A stretch of 19,316 nucleotides of DNA from CAIZGX01 sp964511555 (GTDB lineage Bacteria > Bacteroidota > Bacteroidia > Flavobacteriales_D > Sanyastnellaceae), in assembly GCA_964511555.1 (NCBI GenBank), contig CAZEFR010000042.1, positions 1 through 19,316 on the forward strand, given 5' to 3'. The notes beneath the pieces were generated by a model. That model worked only from the letters and a program-made list of their open reading frames with translations. It did not search any database and was not told the origin of the DNA. Positions within the stretch are counted from its first letter, which is position 1. Each line of letters starts with the position of its first letter. Of this stretch, positions 6,842 through 14,903 are shown piece by piece. The position numbers were made by a program, and so were the translations under genes.

Positions 6842-8070
6842 TATTTTCGGAATATGCTTACAGGATCAACTTTGGCTGCCTTTCGGGCAGGGACATATCC
6901 TGCTAAAAATGTGATAACAAACCCTATTGCTATCCCCTTAAAGAAAACAAAAGGTTCAAATCGAATAGGGAAATTCCCAATGTCGCCGCCAATGTATACA
7001 TGACTCAATATGTTTACTAAGATCATGGCGAACCCCACTCCTAATACAACGCCTATCATTCCAATGGTTAGTGCCTGATAAACAAATATCCGAACAACGT
7101 CCTTTCCATTGAAACCGATGGCCTTCAAAATAGCAATGTCATTAATCTTTTGAGAAACAGTCATATTAAGGATATTGTAAATCCCGAAGCACGACACTAT
7201 CAAAAGCGTGAACGAAATGAAAGTAATAACAATCTTTCTCATTCGAGAAGCCGCCATATACGAAGCGTTCGCTGCTATCCAATCTTCTGCCTTGTAACCT
7301 GTTAGCTTCGACAAGTCTGCCGCTATATCGGGGGCTTGATTCGGATCTTTGACGTTTACGTTAATGTCTGTGATATACGTATTTCCCTCCCGAAGCAGTT
7401 GCTGTGCCACAGCCACATTCACATAAGACTTGGTCTTATCTTCCTTCGAGTTATTCGTTTGAAAAATTCCAACTACGGTTAAATTTAAGTTCACTCCTTT
7501 GGAAGAAGTGATACTCATATTGTCGCCAGTATTCAAATTCATGCGCTCGGCAATACCGCTTCCAATTAGAATTCCACTTCTATTCAATTCCAGATTTTGA
7601 ATGGATCCTTGGACCATGAATGTCTCAATCTTGTACATCTGATTTCCTTCCATGGGCGGAAATCCAATGGTAGTTCCCGCAATTTGGGATTCGCCGTTGT
7701 TATAAAATACGGGCGTGTTTACTTGTTGAAAGGCCAAAACAACATCTTCATTTTGACGAACCAAGTCTAAGATTTCATTCGGATTCTCAATGGTATTTTT
7801 GGTTGGAACCACTTTCGGATTCACAATTAACACAGAATTTTCATTTTCTGGTTGAAGCGGCGCACTCAACACATCGTCTTTGTAAATCCGTATGTGCGCC
7901 GTGGTCTTGAAAAACGATTCACTCGATTGTCGGTCGAAACCGGCACTCAACGAATTCATGAAAATGAAGATGGAAATACCAAGCAATACCCCAACAATAG
8001 CCACTGTGGTCATCTTCCTACCCGAAATGAAGTAGGTGGTTGCAATTTTTCTATTGATGGAATTCGCCAT
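6841..8070 (-). CDS. FtsX-family ABC permease (MacB/LolE-like)
   Basis: This 409-residue permease has the standard MacB/LolC/E layout: a short cytoplasmic N terminus, one membrane helix at about 21-40, a periplasmic domain of roughly 230 residues, then three helices in the last 130 residues forming the FtsX domain. The cytoplasmic segment MTVSQKINDIAILKAIGF is the coupling motif of the family, and ARKAAKVDPVSIFRK is the usual C-terminal end. The ATPase is a separate gene, unlike E. coli MacB. ATG 8070 overlaps the upstream TAA (TAATG), as does its own stop with the ATPase start, so the three genes form a tightly coupled unit. With a lipoprotein fusion protein upstream, it probably exports a small molecule, peptide or lipid. 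Confidence 0.92.
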   Translation of the reverse strand: MANSINRKIATTYFISGRKMTTVAIVGVLLGISIFIFMNSLSAGFDRQSSESFFKTTAHIRIYKDDVLSAPLQPENENSVLIVNPKVVPTKNTIENPNEILDLVRQNEDVVLAFQQVNTPVFYNNGESQIAGTTIGFPPMEGNQMYKIETFMVQGSIQNLELNRSGILIGSGIAERMNLNTGDNMSITSSKGVNLNLTVVGIFQTNNSKEDKTKSYVNVAVAQQLLREGNTYITDINVNVKDPNQAPDIAADLSKLTGYKAEDWIAANASYMAASRMRKIVITFISFTLLIVSCFGIYNILNMTVSQKINDIAILKAIGFNGKDVVRIFVYQALTIGMIGVVLGVGFAMILVNILSHVYIGGDIGNFPIRFEPFVFFKGIAIGFVITFLAGYVPARKAAKVDPVSIFRK

Positions 8071-9176
8071 TATTTTTTAATTGGCTGAAGAACGTCACTT
8101 TCCGACAGTCCTTCAAGGATCTCAACATATTCAGTGCTTCGAATTCCGACTTTAACTTTTCGCGGCTCCTCCTCTCCTTTTACCAAAACAGTTTCTGAGA
8201 AACTTAAATAGTTTCTTGGAATAAGAAGCACATTTTCTTTGGTTGAAATATCAATGTTCGCCTCCAGTCTTGTTCCCAAAACATTGAAATTCAGCGGTGA
8301 GTTGAATTGGACATCAACCAAATAAGATTGACTCGCTTCATCGAACAACGGATAAATACGCAGAACAGTTCCCTCAATTACCTGATCTTTAGAAGTGTTC
8401 AAACGAATGTGAACCGCTTGACCAATCTTCACTTTCTCAATGCTATTCTCGTCAAGGTTCAACTTGGCAACTAATGTGTTCATGTTGGCCATTTGTGCAA
8501 TTGCATCGCCTTTTCGAATAAAATCACCCTTTTTCTTCAGAATTTTGGCCACTTTTCCGTTTTCCAAGGCTTTTAACTCATTGAACTGCGCTGCATTTTG
8601 TTGGGTCTTTGCACTTGCCTGAAGTGCCAACTTGCTCATTTCCGCTTGTTGCTTCACATTTTTATAACGCTCCTTTAAAGCATTCAAATTCGAAACAGAA
8701 TTTTCATAATTCAATTTGCTCGTTTCAAGCTGAATGGTACTTGCGGCATCAGATACGATAAGTCGCGAATACCTTTCAAACACCAATTTATCCTGTGCAA
8801 CCTTCTTCTCTGCAAAGGCAATGTTGTTCTCCAATTCTTTCAAGGCCGGTCCATTTGCTGAAACATTTTGTTCCGCCAATAACAATTGCTGTTGGGTTGA
8901 AGCGGCCTGAGCTTCGGTTGAAGAATTGTCTATTCGCGCCACCAGTTGTCCGATTGAAACACTGTCTCCATCTTGAACGAAAAGATCCAGAAGATACCCT
9001 TCTGTCTGTGCCGACAAATTGTATTTGTCAATGGCTTCAATACTTCCAGAAGCAAAAACAGTTTCCGTAATGTTCTTTCGAACAGGCTGAACCTCCTGCT
9101 TGTTTCCTCCACAAGAAATTATCCCGAATGCCAAAATAGGGAAAGAAAGATACTTTCTAAAATCGTAATTTATCAT
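8070..9176 (-). CDS. HlyD/MacA-type membrane fusion lipoprotein
   Basis: The adaptor subunit of the transporter, 368 residues from ATG 9176. This start gives a lipoprotein signal with lipobox GIISC and lipidation at C22; the frame stays open to 9314 upstream, but those residues lack a signal and run into the divergent gene's promoter. The order is typical: barrel-sandwich half from about 40 (ASGSIEAIDKYNLS, DGDSVSIGQLVARID), a coiled-coil hairpin at about 85-195, the second half (NGKVAKILKKKGDFIRKGD), a beta-barrel and a membrane-proximal domain. It would join the inner membrane permease to an outer membrane TolC-like channel, which is not encoded here. It is the first gene of the minus-strand operon. 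I see no clear -7 box in front of it. Confidence 0.92.
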   Translation of the reverse strand: MINYDFRKYLSFPILAFGIISCGGNKQEVQPVRKNITETVFASGSIEAIDKYNLSAQTEGYLLDLFVQDGDSVSIGQLVARIDNSSTEAQAASTQQQLLLAEQNVSANGPALKELENNIAFAEKKVAQDKLVFERYSRLIVSDAASTIQLETSKLNYENSVSNLNALKERYKNVKQQAEMSKLALQASAKTQQNAAQFNELKALENGKVAKILKKKGDFIRKGDAIAQMANMNTLVAKLNLDENSIEKVKIGQAVHIRLNTSKDQVIEGTVLRIYPLFDEASQSYLVDVQFNSPLNFNVLGTRLEANIDISTKENVLLIPRNYLSFSETVLVKGEEEPRKVKVGIRSTEYVEILEGLSESDVLQPIKK

Positions 9177-9229
9177 AATTGAAATCCAATTCGTAGCATT
9201 TGAATACACATTTCTTCTGAATGACAAGC

Positions 9230-9237
9230 TACATTTG
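9230..9237 (+). promoter_or_regulatory. -7 promoter box of the GH13 gene, leaderless arrangement
   Basis: TACATTTG is a perfect match to the Bacteroidota -7 consensus TAnnTTTG. Only 5 nt (TTTTG) separate it from GTG 9243, so the transcript would start at or next to the start codon. A TTTG at 9199-9202 is 27 nt upstream, somewhat too far for a standard -33 box. Confidence 0.6.
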
Positions 9238-9242
9238 TTTTG

Positions 9243-10067
9243 GTGAAGCGAATTTACGAAATATCCATCCCCCATTTTACTATTGAAGGCACCTTTAATG
9301 CTGCTATTCGTCAATTAAGCGCTTTAGATTCTCTAGAAATAGATGCACTCTACCTTCTCCCCATAAATCCAACGGACTTTGAGAACAGCAAATCGCCTTA
9401 TTGTATAACAGACAATTTTGAAGTTCGAAAAGAATTGGGTGGTAATGGTGGATTGAAATTATTCACGGAAGCAGCTCATGTAAAAGGAATGAAGGTGATC
9501 TTAGACGTGGTCTTGAATCACGCTTCGATTAATCATACGCGTGCGAATGACTCGGATTTTTTCGCTTTAGATGGAAGTGGTTCGCCCTTTCATCCTATTG
9601 GAACGAATTGGAATGATGTCTTTCAGATAAATCACTTAAACGATTTCCATTCGGAGAATTTATTGAATTCACTTTTTTCCTTTTTGGAAATGGGAATCGA
9701 CGGATTTCGATTCGATGCGACTTCTTTCCTTCCGGATAAAAACTTAAAATGTTGGCTTTCAGAATTAACTCGAAAGAAATCCGATGTAATTCTATGGAGC
9801 GATTCAACTCTTTTGGAAAAAGATGGGCTTCCTTTCACACATGTCTCTGCTCCTATTGGCAAAACAAAATTCGAAGAGCCCAGAAAGGCCATTCAGATAG
9901 CATCGCTAGGTTCTCATGATTTGCTCCGAACTCAAGGAAGTCTTTTAGAAGTTTACGGAGAAAATGTGAGCGCTATTCAAGAAGAGTTAATTCAGCAATC
10001 AGAAGCGTTTTTATTTCCTATGGGCAGTGAAAAGGGATTTGATTTCAAATACGATTTTTTCCTTTAG
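9243..10067 (+). CDS. Compact GH13 (alpha-amylase family) protein, apparent acid/base substitution
   Basis: From GTG 9243 the product has 274 residues and no signal peptide, so it is cytoplasmic. It follows the GH13 (beta/alpha)8 barrel: RIYEISIPHF at strand 1, DALYLLPINP at strand 2, SPYCITDNF, region I DVVLNH at 88-93, region II GIDGFRFDAT with the nucleophile D158, and region IV SLGSHD at 221-226 with H225 and the transition-state aspartate D226. At strand 5, where GH13 enzymes carry the acid/base glutamate, it reads ILWSDS, so the Glu is apparently replaced by D187. Strand 8 is recognisable as FLFPMGSEKG. The B domain is very short and the C-terminal beta-sandwich is absent; GH13 enzymes usually exceed 400 residues. 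It may be an alpha-glucan or sucrose-acting enzyme with altered chemistry, or a non-catalytic sugar-binding relative. No in-frame ATG exists before residue 83; TTG 9240 is an alternative start. Confidence 0.85.
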   Translation: MKRIYEISIPHFTIEGTFNAAIRQLSALDSLEIDALYLLPINPTDFENSKSPYCITDNFEVRKELGGNGGLKLFTEAAHVKGMKVILDVVLNHASINHTRANDSDFFALDGSGSPFHPIGTNWNDVFQINHLNDFHSENLLNSLFSFLEMGIDGFRFDATSFLPDKNLKCWLSELTRKKSDVILWSDSTLLEKDGLPFTHVSAPIGKTKFEEPRKAIQIASLGSHDLLRTQGSLLEVYGENVSAIQEELIQQSEAFLFPMGSEKGFDFKYDFFL

Positions 10068-11137
10068 TTGGAAGAGGTACGAATGCGCGGATCAAGCAGT
10101 CCGTAGATCCATTCCACCAATACATTCACAACAATAAAAACGGTCGAAACTAAAATAACACCGCCCATGACAATGGGTTGATCTTGCTTTTCAATAGCAG
10201 TGAAAAGTTCTTGACCTATCCCCTTCCACCCGAAAACAAATTCCACAAACACCGCACCTGCTAACAAGGAGGCGAACCAACCCGAAACTGCCGTCACAAC
10301 TGGGTTTAACGCATTCGGAAGGGCATGTCTGTAAAGTACTCTTCTTTCAGAAAGTCCCTTCGCGCGAGCGGTTCGGATGAAATCCTGAGACATCACATCC
10401 AACATGCTGCTTCTTGTTAATTGAACAATAATGGCAAGCGGACGAATCATTAAGGTAATCATGGGAAGAATTAAATTCTTCAAGTCAATGTACTTTCCTT
10501 CCCAGACATCAACGCTGTACCAACTTCCGGTCATGCTCAATCCTGTGTAATCGCGAAGCAACACCGCCCCTATCCAAGCCACAATAAGCGCCACAAAAAA
10601 AGATGGCCCCGCCATGCCAATCGCCGAAACAAACAAGACTGTCTTGTCGATCCAAGTATCTTTTTTCTCATAAGCCCAAATGCCCAAAGGAATTCCCAGC
10701 AATAGACTAATCAGAATACTTCCTAACGCCAGGACAAATGTTCCAGGAAAAGATTCCGTAAATATGGAAGACACCGACTTCTCTGAAATGAACGATTTTC
10801 CGAGGCTAGGAAACTTAATCCAAAGCGCCCGTTTATCGCTAATTTGAAATGACCACCCACTGTATAAATTAGAATCCGCGTAGAAGGCCTCGGTGAAATC
10901 ATCCGATCTGTTGATACTGATTGGAAATAAATTATTCAGGTATTCCAAATAGCGAATGCCCAACGAATGGTTCAGGCGAAGCTTGTTGCGCATGTTCGTC
11001 ACGACTTCTTGATTGGCATTTTCGCCAACAAGATTCTGAACAGGATCGGAGCCTGTTAGATTAAATAGAAAAAAAACCACAGTCACAACGCCCCAAAGAA
11101 CGAGTAATTGATAGCCTATTTTCTTTGCAATCTTCAC
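10064..11137 (-). CDS. DppB/OppB-type ABC transporter permease (orphan)
   Basis: One of the two membrane subunits of a peptide/nickel-class importer, 357 residues from GTG 11137 (an in-frame TTG precedes it). It has a first helix at about 10-30 followed by the long periplasmic segment of roughly 90 residues typical of DppB/OppB, then five more helices from about 130. The ATPase-docking EAA-type motif is clear (RTARAKGLSERRVLYRHALPNA), and VFVEFVFGWKGIGQELFTAI is a family hallmark. Neither the partner permease (DppC), ATPases nor a binding protein lie next to it, so they must be encoded elsewhere, a common situation in Bacteroidota. It ends in a 4 bp tail-to-tail overlap with the GH13 gene. 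Confidence 0.92.
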   Translation of the reverse strand: MKIAKKIGYQLLVLWGVVTVVFFLFNLTGSDPVQNLVGENANQEVVTNMRNKLRLNHSLGIRYLEYLNNLFPISINRSDDFTEAFYADSNLYSGWSFQISDKRALWIKFPSLGKSFISEKSVSSIFTESFPGTFVLALGSILISLLLGIPLGIWAYEKKDTWIDKTVLFVSAIGMAGPSFFVALIVAWIGAVLLRDYTGLSMTGSWYSVDVWEGKYIDLKNLILPMITLMIRPLAIIVQLTRSSMLDVMSQDFIRTARAKGLSERRVLYRHALPNALNPVVTAVSGWFASLLAGAVFVEFVFGWKGIGQELFTAIEKQDQPIVMGGVILVSTVFIVVNVLVEWIYGLLDPRIRTSSN

Positions 11138-11141
11138 CAAA

Positions 11142-11149
11142 CGAAAATA
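11142..11149 (-). promoter_or_regulatory. -7 box of the DppB-like permease gene, leaderless arrangement
   Basis: On the minus strand this reads TATTTTCG, one base off TAnnTTTG, followed by TTTG and then the GTG start at 11137. The 4 nt spacing would place the transcription start at the start codon. Confidence 0.5.
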
Positions 11150-11243
11150 GCCGTTTTGAATCTAGAACATCTTCAGCCCATCAAATGTTATACACGGCAC
11201 ACTTATTGAAAAGTCGGGCGCGGTATTTATTCAATAACATTCT

Positions 11244-11251
11244 TACTTTTG
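11244..11251 (+). promoter_or_regulatory. -7 box of the MauE/DoxX-thioredoxin gene, leaderless arrangement
   Basis: TACTTTTG matches TAnnTTTG exactly and is followed by AATC and ATG 11256. The gene shares a 118 bp divergent region with the permease gene, whose own box is 94 bp away on the other strand. Confidence 0.6.
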
Positions 11252-11255
11252 AATC

Positions 11256-12287
11256 ATGGAAAAAAGAAATCTTTACATCTCTTGGACATTGCGCGTATTT
11301 CTATTTGCGCTTTTTGTGTTTTCTGCTGTTACCAAAATGTTTCCTTTGACCCCGTTTGAAAAGCAATTGGTGGATTTAGGATTTGCCGATTGGCATACCG
11401 CCCCTTATTTCGCACGGTTGATCATCGGTATCGAACTTGGATTAGGTATAGCTCTCATTCAAAATCATTTTTTAAAGCGATTTACCATTCCTGCCACCGC
11501 ACTTCTGCTTATTGCGTTTTGTATTCACCTATCTTATCAAATTGCAATTGGACAAGGCGGAAACTGCGGATGTTTCGGTCAGTTCATTGAAATGACTCCT
11601 ACAGAAGCTCTTATAAAAAATATTATTACCCTCGCTTTGTTGGGTTGGTTATTTTTTATTAGTAAAGAGAAAAGAAGCGCAAACCGCTTTTCATTCCTTC
11701 TTTTGATTTGGTCCTTTTCTACGCTCTTTATGTTCATGGCATTTCCGTTCGCTCCTTTCAAAGAACTTTCAACTGTCATTGTTGACAGTGAAAATATTCC
11801 ATGGGAAGATGAATCTGTTCCTGCAAGTCAAACGGTTGATACCGCGCAGACACAAACAGCAAATGCTCCGGCCGTTGTTGTTAATCCAGGTCCTGCCGCT
11901 GTGGTTTCTAAATTTTCTAAATTGAATGTCTTCAGTGGATTGAAAGTGAAAATCGATGAAGGAAAAAGAATTGTCTGCTTCTTTATACCTGGTTGTGATC
12001 ATTGCCGTGAGGCTGCTAAGGCTATTGCAGAACTGTCTAAAGACCCAAATTTCCCGAAGGTTTATATATACTTTGGAGACGAAGAAGTGGAAAAAATAGA
12101 TGAATTCTTCCAAGTAGCTGGAAAAAAATTCCCTTATCAAGTTATTGGAATGGGTGAATTCTTCACGCTCATGGGACCGCAAGGAGAAACTCCGGGTATT
12201 CTTTATTTGTGGAACGGTAACATTCAGAAATCATATTTCGGAGAGCAATTCAACAAAGAAGATTTGAAAAACACCTGTAACCAATAG
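11256..12287 (+). CDS. MauE/DoxX-like membrane protein fused to a thioredoxin-like domain
   Basis: The 343-residue protein has two parts. Residues 1-165 form a four- to five-helix DoxX/MauE-like domain with the signature GNCGCFGQFIEMTP (C104 and C106) in a loop between helices, followed by KNI at the next helix, as in MauE, which is linked to disulfide formation. After a Ser/Thr/Pro/Val-rich linker (about 170-215) comes a thioredoxin-like domain (about 220-343) with a CDHC motif (C247, C250) and a cis-proline candidate in ETPG (P313). This suggests electron or disulfide exchange between the membrane cysteines and the periplasmic domain. The next gene begins 23 bp later on the same strand and encodes an outer membrane protein, so the pair is probably co-transcribed. 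Redox partners are not visible. Confidence 0.85.
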   Translation: MEKRNLYISWTLRVFLFALFVFSAVTKMFPLTPFEKQLVDLGFADWHTAPYFARLIIGIELGLGIALIQNHFLKRFTIPATALLLIAFCIHLSYQIAIGQGGNCGCFGQFIEMTPTEALIKNIITLALLGWLFFISKEKRSANRFSFLLLIWSFSTLFMFMAFPFAPFKELSTVIVDSENIPWEDESVPASQTVDTAQTQTANAPAVVVNPGPAAVVSKFSKLNVFSGLKVKIDEGKRIVCFFIPGCDHCREAAKAIAELSKDPNFPKVYIYFGDEEVEKIDEFFQVAGKKFPYQVIGMGEFFTLMGPQGETPGILYLWNGNIQKSYFGEQFNKEDLKNTCNQ

Positions 12288-12310
12288 GCGTCTTGTTCGT
12301 CGAAGTAATT

Positions 12311-14851
12311 GTGAAGACTACAAGAATTCCATTCGTATTAAGGACAGCAATACTCATTGCTGTCTTTTTGTTTTCAATGAATTCGGTTTTCGCAACTGCA
12401 GTAAAAGGCATTGTTAAAGACGAGCAAGGGCTTCCCCTTTACCACGTTGCGGTATTTGTACCAGGAACAAATCTAGGCACACACACCAACGAAAATGGTG
12501 AGTATCAAATTAATTTGAAACCCGGTAAATACGAACTCACGTTCAATTTTATTGGTTATGAAAAATTCGTGAAATCGCTTCAAATCGGACAAGAGAAAGT
12601 AATTATTATCGATGCAGTTTTGAAAGTCAACAGCAATGAATTACCAATGCTCGTTGTCAATGCAGATCGAAGAGATTTTGTTAAGCGATTGGTTCGTGGG
12701 GCTTCAGACAACAGAGAATTCTATTCGAATCAATTGGTGAATTACTCCGTTGGATACTACGGTAGAACTTCCATGGAGAAAATAGATCTGAAACGAGACT
12801 CTGCGTTTAAGGTAATTCAACCTCCGATTATTGAGCATTCCATTTATCATGTGACTGAAGGAGCGGGGACACTTTATTCAAAAGAAAATCAAATTAAATT
12901 GAAAGTTGATGCCTTTCGAGATTTTACTCCTCAGCAAAGTGAAAACTATGCTACAATGAGTGTTAGTTTTGATTACGGAGAAGAAACCATCGTCAATGAT
13001 CGTGACCGTTGGGAAGACCCTTACGAATTAACAAGCTCCTCTTGTTATGCCGAGTTTAATTTGAAGGAAAACGCACTCACCATTCCTCAATTAACCGACA
13101 AGAAGATAATTTCTCCAATTGCTTCAACAGCCCTTCTCTCCTATTCGTATGATTTGGTTGGAATAGATACGCTGAATGGAGAGAAATTCTTCAAGCTTTC
13201 TCTCATGCCCATCTTCAAGCAGGAAGCGCTTTTTAACGGTTATATCTGGATTCAAGATACGACTTTCGTTATTGGAAAAATTGATTTGCACCTGGCAGAC
13301 CAGGTCATGCCATTCTTTTCTGAGTTTAGTTGGAAGGAAGAGTTTGTAGAACTGGAAACAAATAAATGGGTAAGTCAAGGTAAATCAATATACGCTAAAG
13401 TTAAGGAAGGAAAAACAGAACGAATTTGTCATGTTGAATACAGATTCAAGGATTATGATTTCACTTCTTTTGCTCCGTTGAACATGCAAAGCAGTGAAGT
13501 TCTTCGTTATGACGAATATGCTTTTGACAGAGACAGTGTGTATTGGCAAAGCAAGCAACTCATTCCTCTGAATGATCTTGAACTGAAATACAAACTCGAA
13601 TGCGATAGTCTTCAGAGGCGTTATGACGATCCGGAAATTCAGGCTAAATCCGATTCTGCCTTCAATAAAGTAACTTTTTGGGATGTCACTCTCTCAGGGG
13701 TTGCTTGGAGAAACAGACAAAAGGGAACGGCATACTATATTAACCCGCTAATTTCGCAGGCCAATATTTTTGGTATTGGTGGTTATCGTCACAAATTGGG
13801 CGGAAGCTACAGCAAACATTTTAAGAGTAATGATTTCGTTTTAGACGCCGATGGTTTTGTAGATTATGGAATAGTCAACAGAGATGTGAGAGGAAAAGGA
13901 GGTATAGGCCTCACCTACTACCCCAAAAAGTTTGTTCGAACTTATGTTCGTTTTGGAGACTATTACGACATGGTCAATAATTTCTCTTCTTTCAGTACGG
14001 TTTTTAGTCGAAGCAATTATGTTCGCGCAAAGATGTTCAGCATAGAACAACGAATGGAGGTCGTAAACGGACTTTATGCTTCCTTGACATATGAATTTTG
14101 TGACCAAATGCCAATTAATAACTTAGTTCCCGATGTCTGGTCTTCGCAGCTTTTCGGCGATGTGAACACTCCAATAGACTTTCAGCGTTACACAAAATCT
14201 GAGTTCAATTTAAATCTGCAATGGCGCCCCGGACAAACCTATTATTTCAAAAAAAATAGAAAAATAGTAACCGGTTTCAAATACCCAGAATTCAAATTCA
14301 ATTATCGGAAAGGTGTTCCAAGAATGTTCGGTAGCGAAGTAAATTTCGATTATGTTGAATTAAGAATTCACGACGACTATCAACTTCCTAGATTTGGAAC
14401 AGGTGAATGGACCGTTCAAGGCGGAGCCTTTGTAAATAAGACTAATCTTCGCTTGTTAGAGTATAAATTTTTTAGAGGTTCAGATTTGGTTTTCTTTTCT
14501 GATCCTAACGTTTCTTTCCAACTGTTAGATCAAGTTTTTCTTACTCCCAATGCCTACTATCGCGGTAATTATGTTCACAGTTTTAACGGTATGTTCTTCA
14601 ACAAAATTCCATTGTTGAATAGATTGAAATTGAATGAACTTGCGGGTAGTGCCTTCATTGCAATTCCAAGTGAGAACTTTATTCATCAAGAGATTTTTGT
14701 TGGAATTCAAAAACAAATTCGAATCAAAGAGCAACTGTTCAGATTGGGAGCTTTCTTGGTTACATCCGATTCCAACCTCGATAAAGCCAATTACACCTTT
14801 AAGTTTGGTATAAGTTTTTGGAATACCTACACAAAAAAATGGAGTTATTAA
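12311..14851 (+). CDS. DUF5686-type outer membrane protein with carboxypeptidase-regulatory-like domain
   Basis: From GTG 12311 the protein has 846 residues and a good signal peptide (KTTR, hydrophobic core, NSVFA cleavage site). A TTG at 12293 would add six residues and spoil the basic N terminus. Mature residues about 26-110 form a carboxypeptidase D regulatory-like beta-sandwich (VKGIVKDEQGLPLYHVAVFVPGT, then THTNENGEYQINLKPGKY and FIGYE), the usual N-terminal module of Bacteroidota surface proteins. The rest follows the DUF5686 pattern: a mixed region containing VRGASDNREFYSNQ, then a barrel-like C-terminal half with alternating aromatic strands, ending in tyrosine. No TonB box or plug is evident, so it is not a normal SusC. 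Function is unknown; the preceding thioredoxin fusion may be co-expressed. Confidence 0.85.
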   Translation: MKTTRIPFVLRTAILIAVFLFSMNSVFATAVKGIVKDEQGLPLYHVAVFVPGTNLGTHTNENGEYQINLKPGKYELTFNFIGYEKFVKSLQIGQEKVIIIDAVLKVNSNELPMLVVNADRRDFVKRLVRGASDNREFYSNQLVNYSVGYYGRTSMEKIDLKRDSAFKVIQPPIIEHSIYHVTEGAGTLYSKENQIKLKVDAFRDFTPQQSENYATMSVSFDYGEETIVNDRDRWEDPYELTSSSCYAEFNLKENALTIPQLTDKKIISPIASTALLSYSYDLVGIDTLNGEKFFKLSLMPIFKQEALFNGYIWIQDTTFVIGKIDLHLADQVMPFFSEFSWKEEFVELETNKWVSQGKSIYAKVKEGKTERICHVEYRFKDYDFTSFAPLNMQSSEVLRYDEYAFDRDSVYWQSKQLIPLNDLELKYKLECDSLQRRYDDPEIQAKSDSAFNKVTFWDVTLSGVAWRNRQKGTAYYINPLISQANIFGIGGYRHKLGGSYSKHFKSNDFVLDADGFVDYGIVNRDVRGKGGIGLTYYPKKFVRTYVRFGDYYDMVNNFSSFSTVFSRSNYVRAKMFSIEQRMEVVNGLYASLTYEFCDQMPINNLVPDVWSSQLFGDVNTPIDFQRYTKSEFNLNLQWRPGQTYYFKKNRKIVTGFKYPEFKFNYRKGVPRMFGSEVNFDYVELRIHDDYQLPRFGTGEWTVQGGAFVNKTNLRLLEYKFFRGSDLVFFSDPNVSFQLLDQVFLTPNAYYRGNYVHSFNGMFFNKIPLLNRLKLNELAGSAFIAIPSENFIHQEIFVGIQKQIRIKEQLFRLGAFLVTSDSNLDKANYTFKFGISFWNTYTKKWSY

Positions 14852-14903
14852 GTCTCAATCAAATTGTGGCACTATCTTTATAAACGAATTAAAAACAATT
14901 GAT

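Noticed and set aside
6681..7003. Overlapping plus-strand open frames opposite the ATPase and permease genes
   Set aside because: They run antisense to the conserved Walker A and FtsX coding regions, with no start context and no recognisable domain.
9177..9314. Longer N terminus for the membrane fusion lipoprotein
   Set aside because: Starting at 9314 would bury the lipoprotein signal 46 residues inside the protein and overlap the divergent GH13 promoter and start; ATG 9176 gives a clean lipobox.
10037..10060. Possible terminator at the 3' end of the GH13 gene
   Set aside because: The stem is only 5 bp, nearly all A-T, and separated from the T-run by ACGA; too weak to call.
14873..14880. 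TATCTTTA as a promoter for the LPP20-like lipoprotein
   Set aside because: One mismatch to the consensus at the conserved G and no -33 box at a suitable distance; mentioned with the gene but not called as a separate feature.
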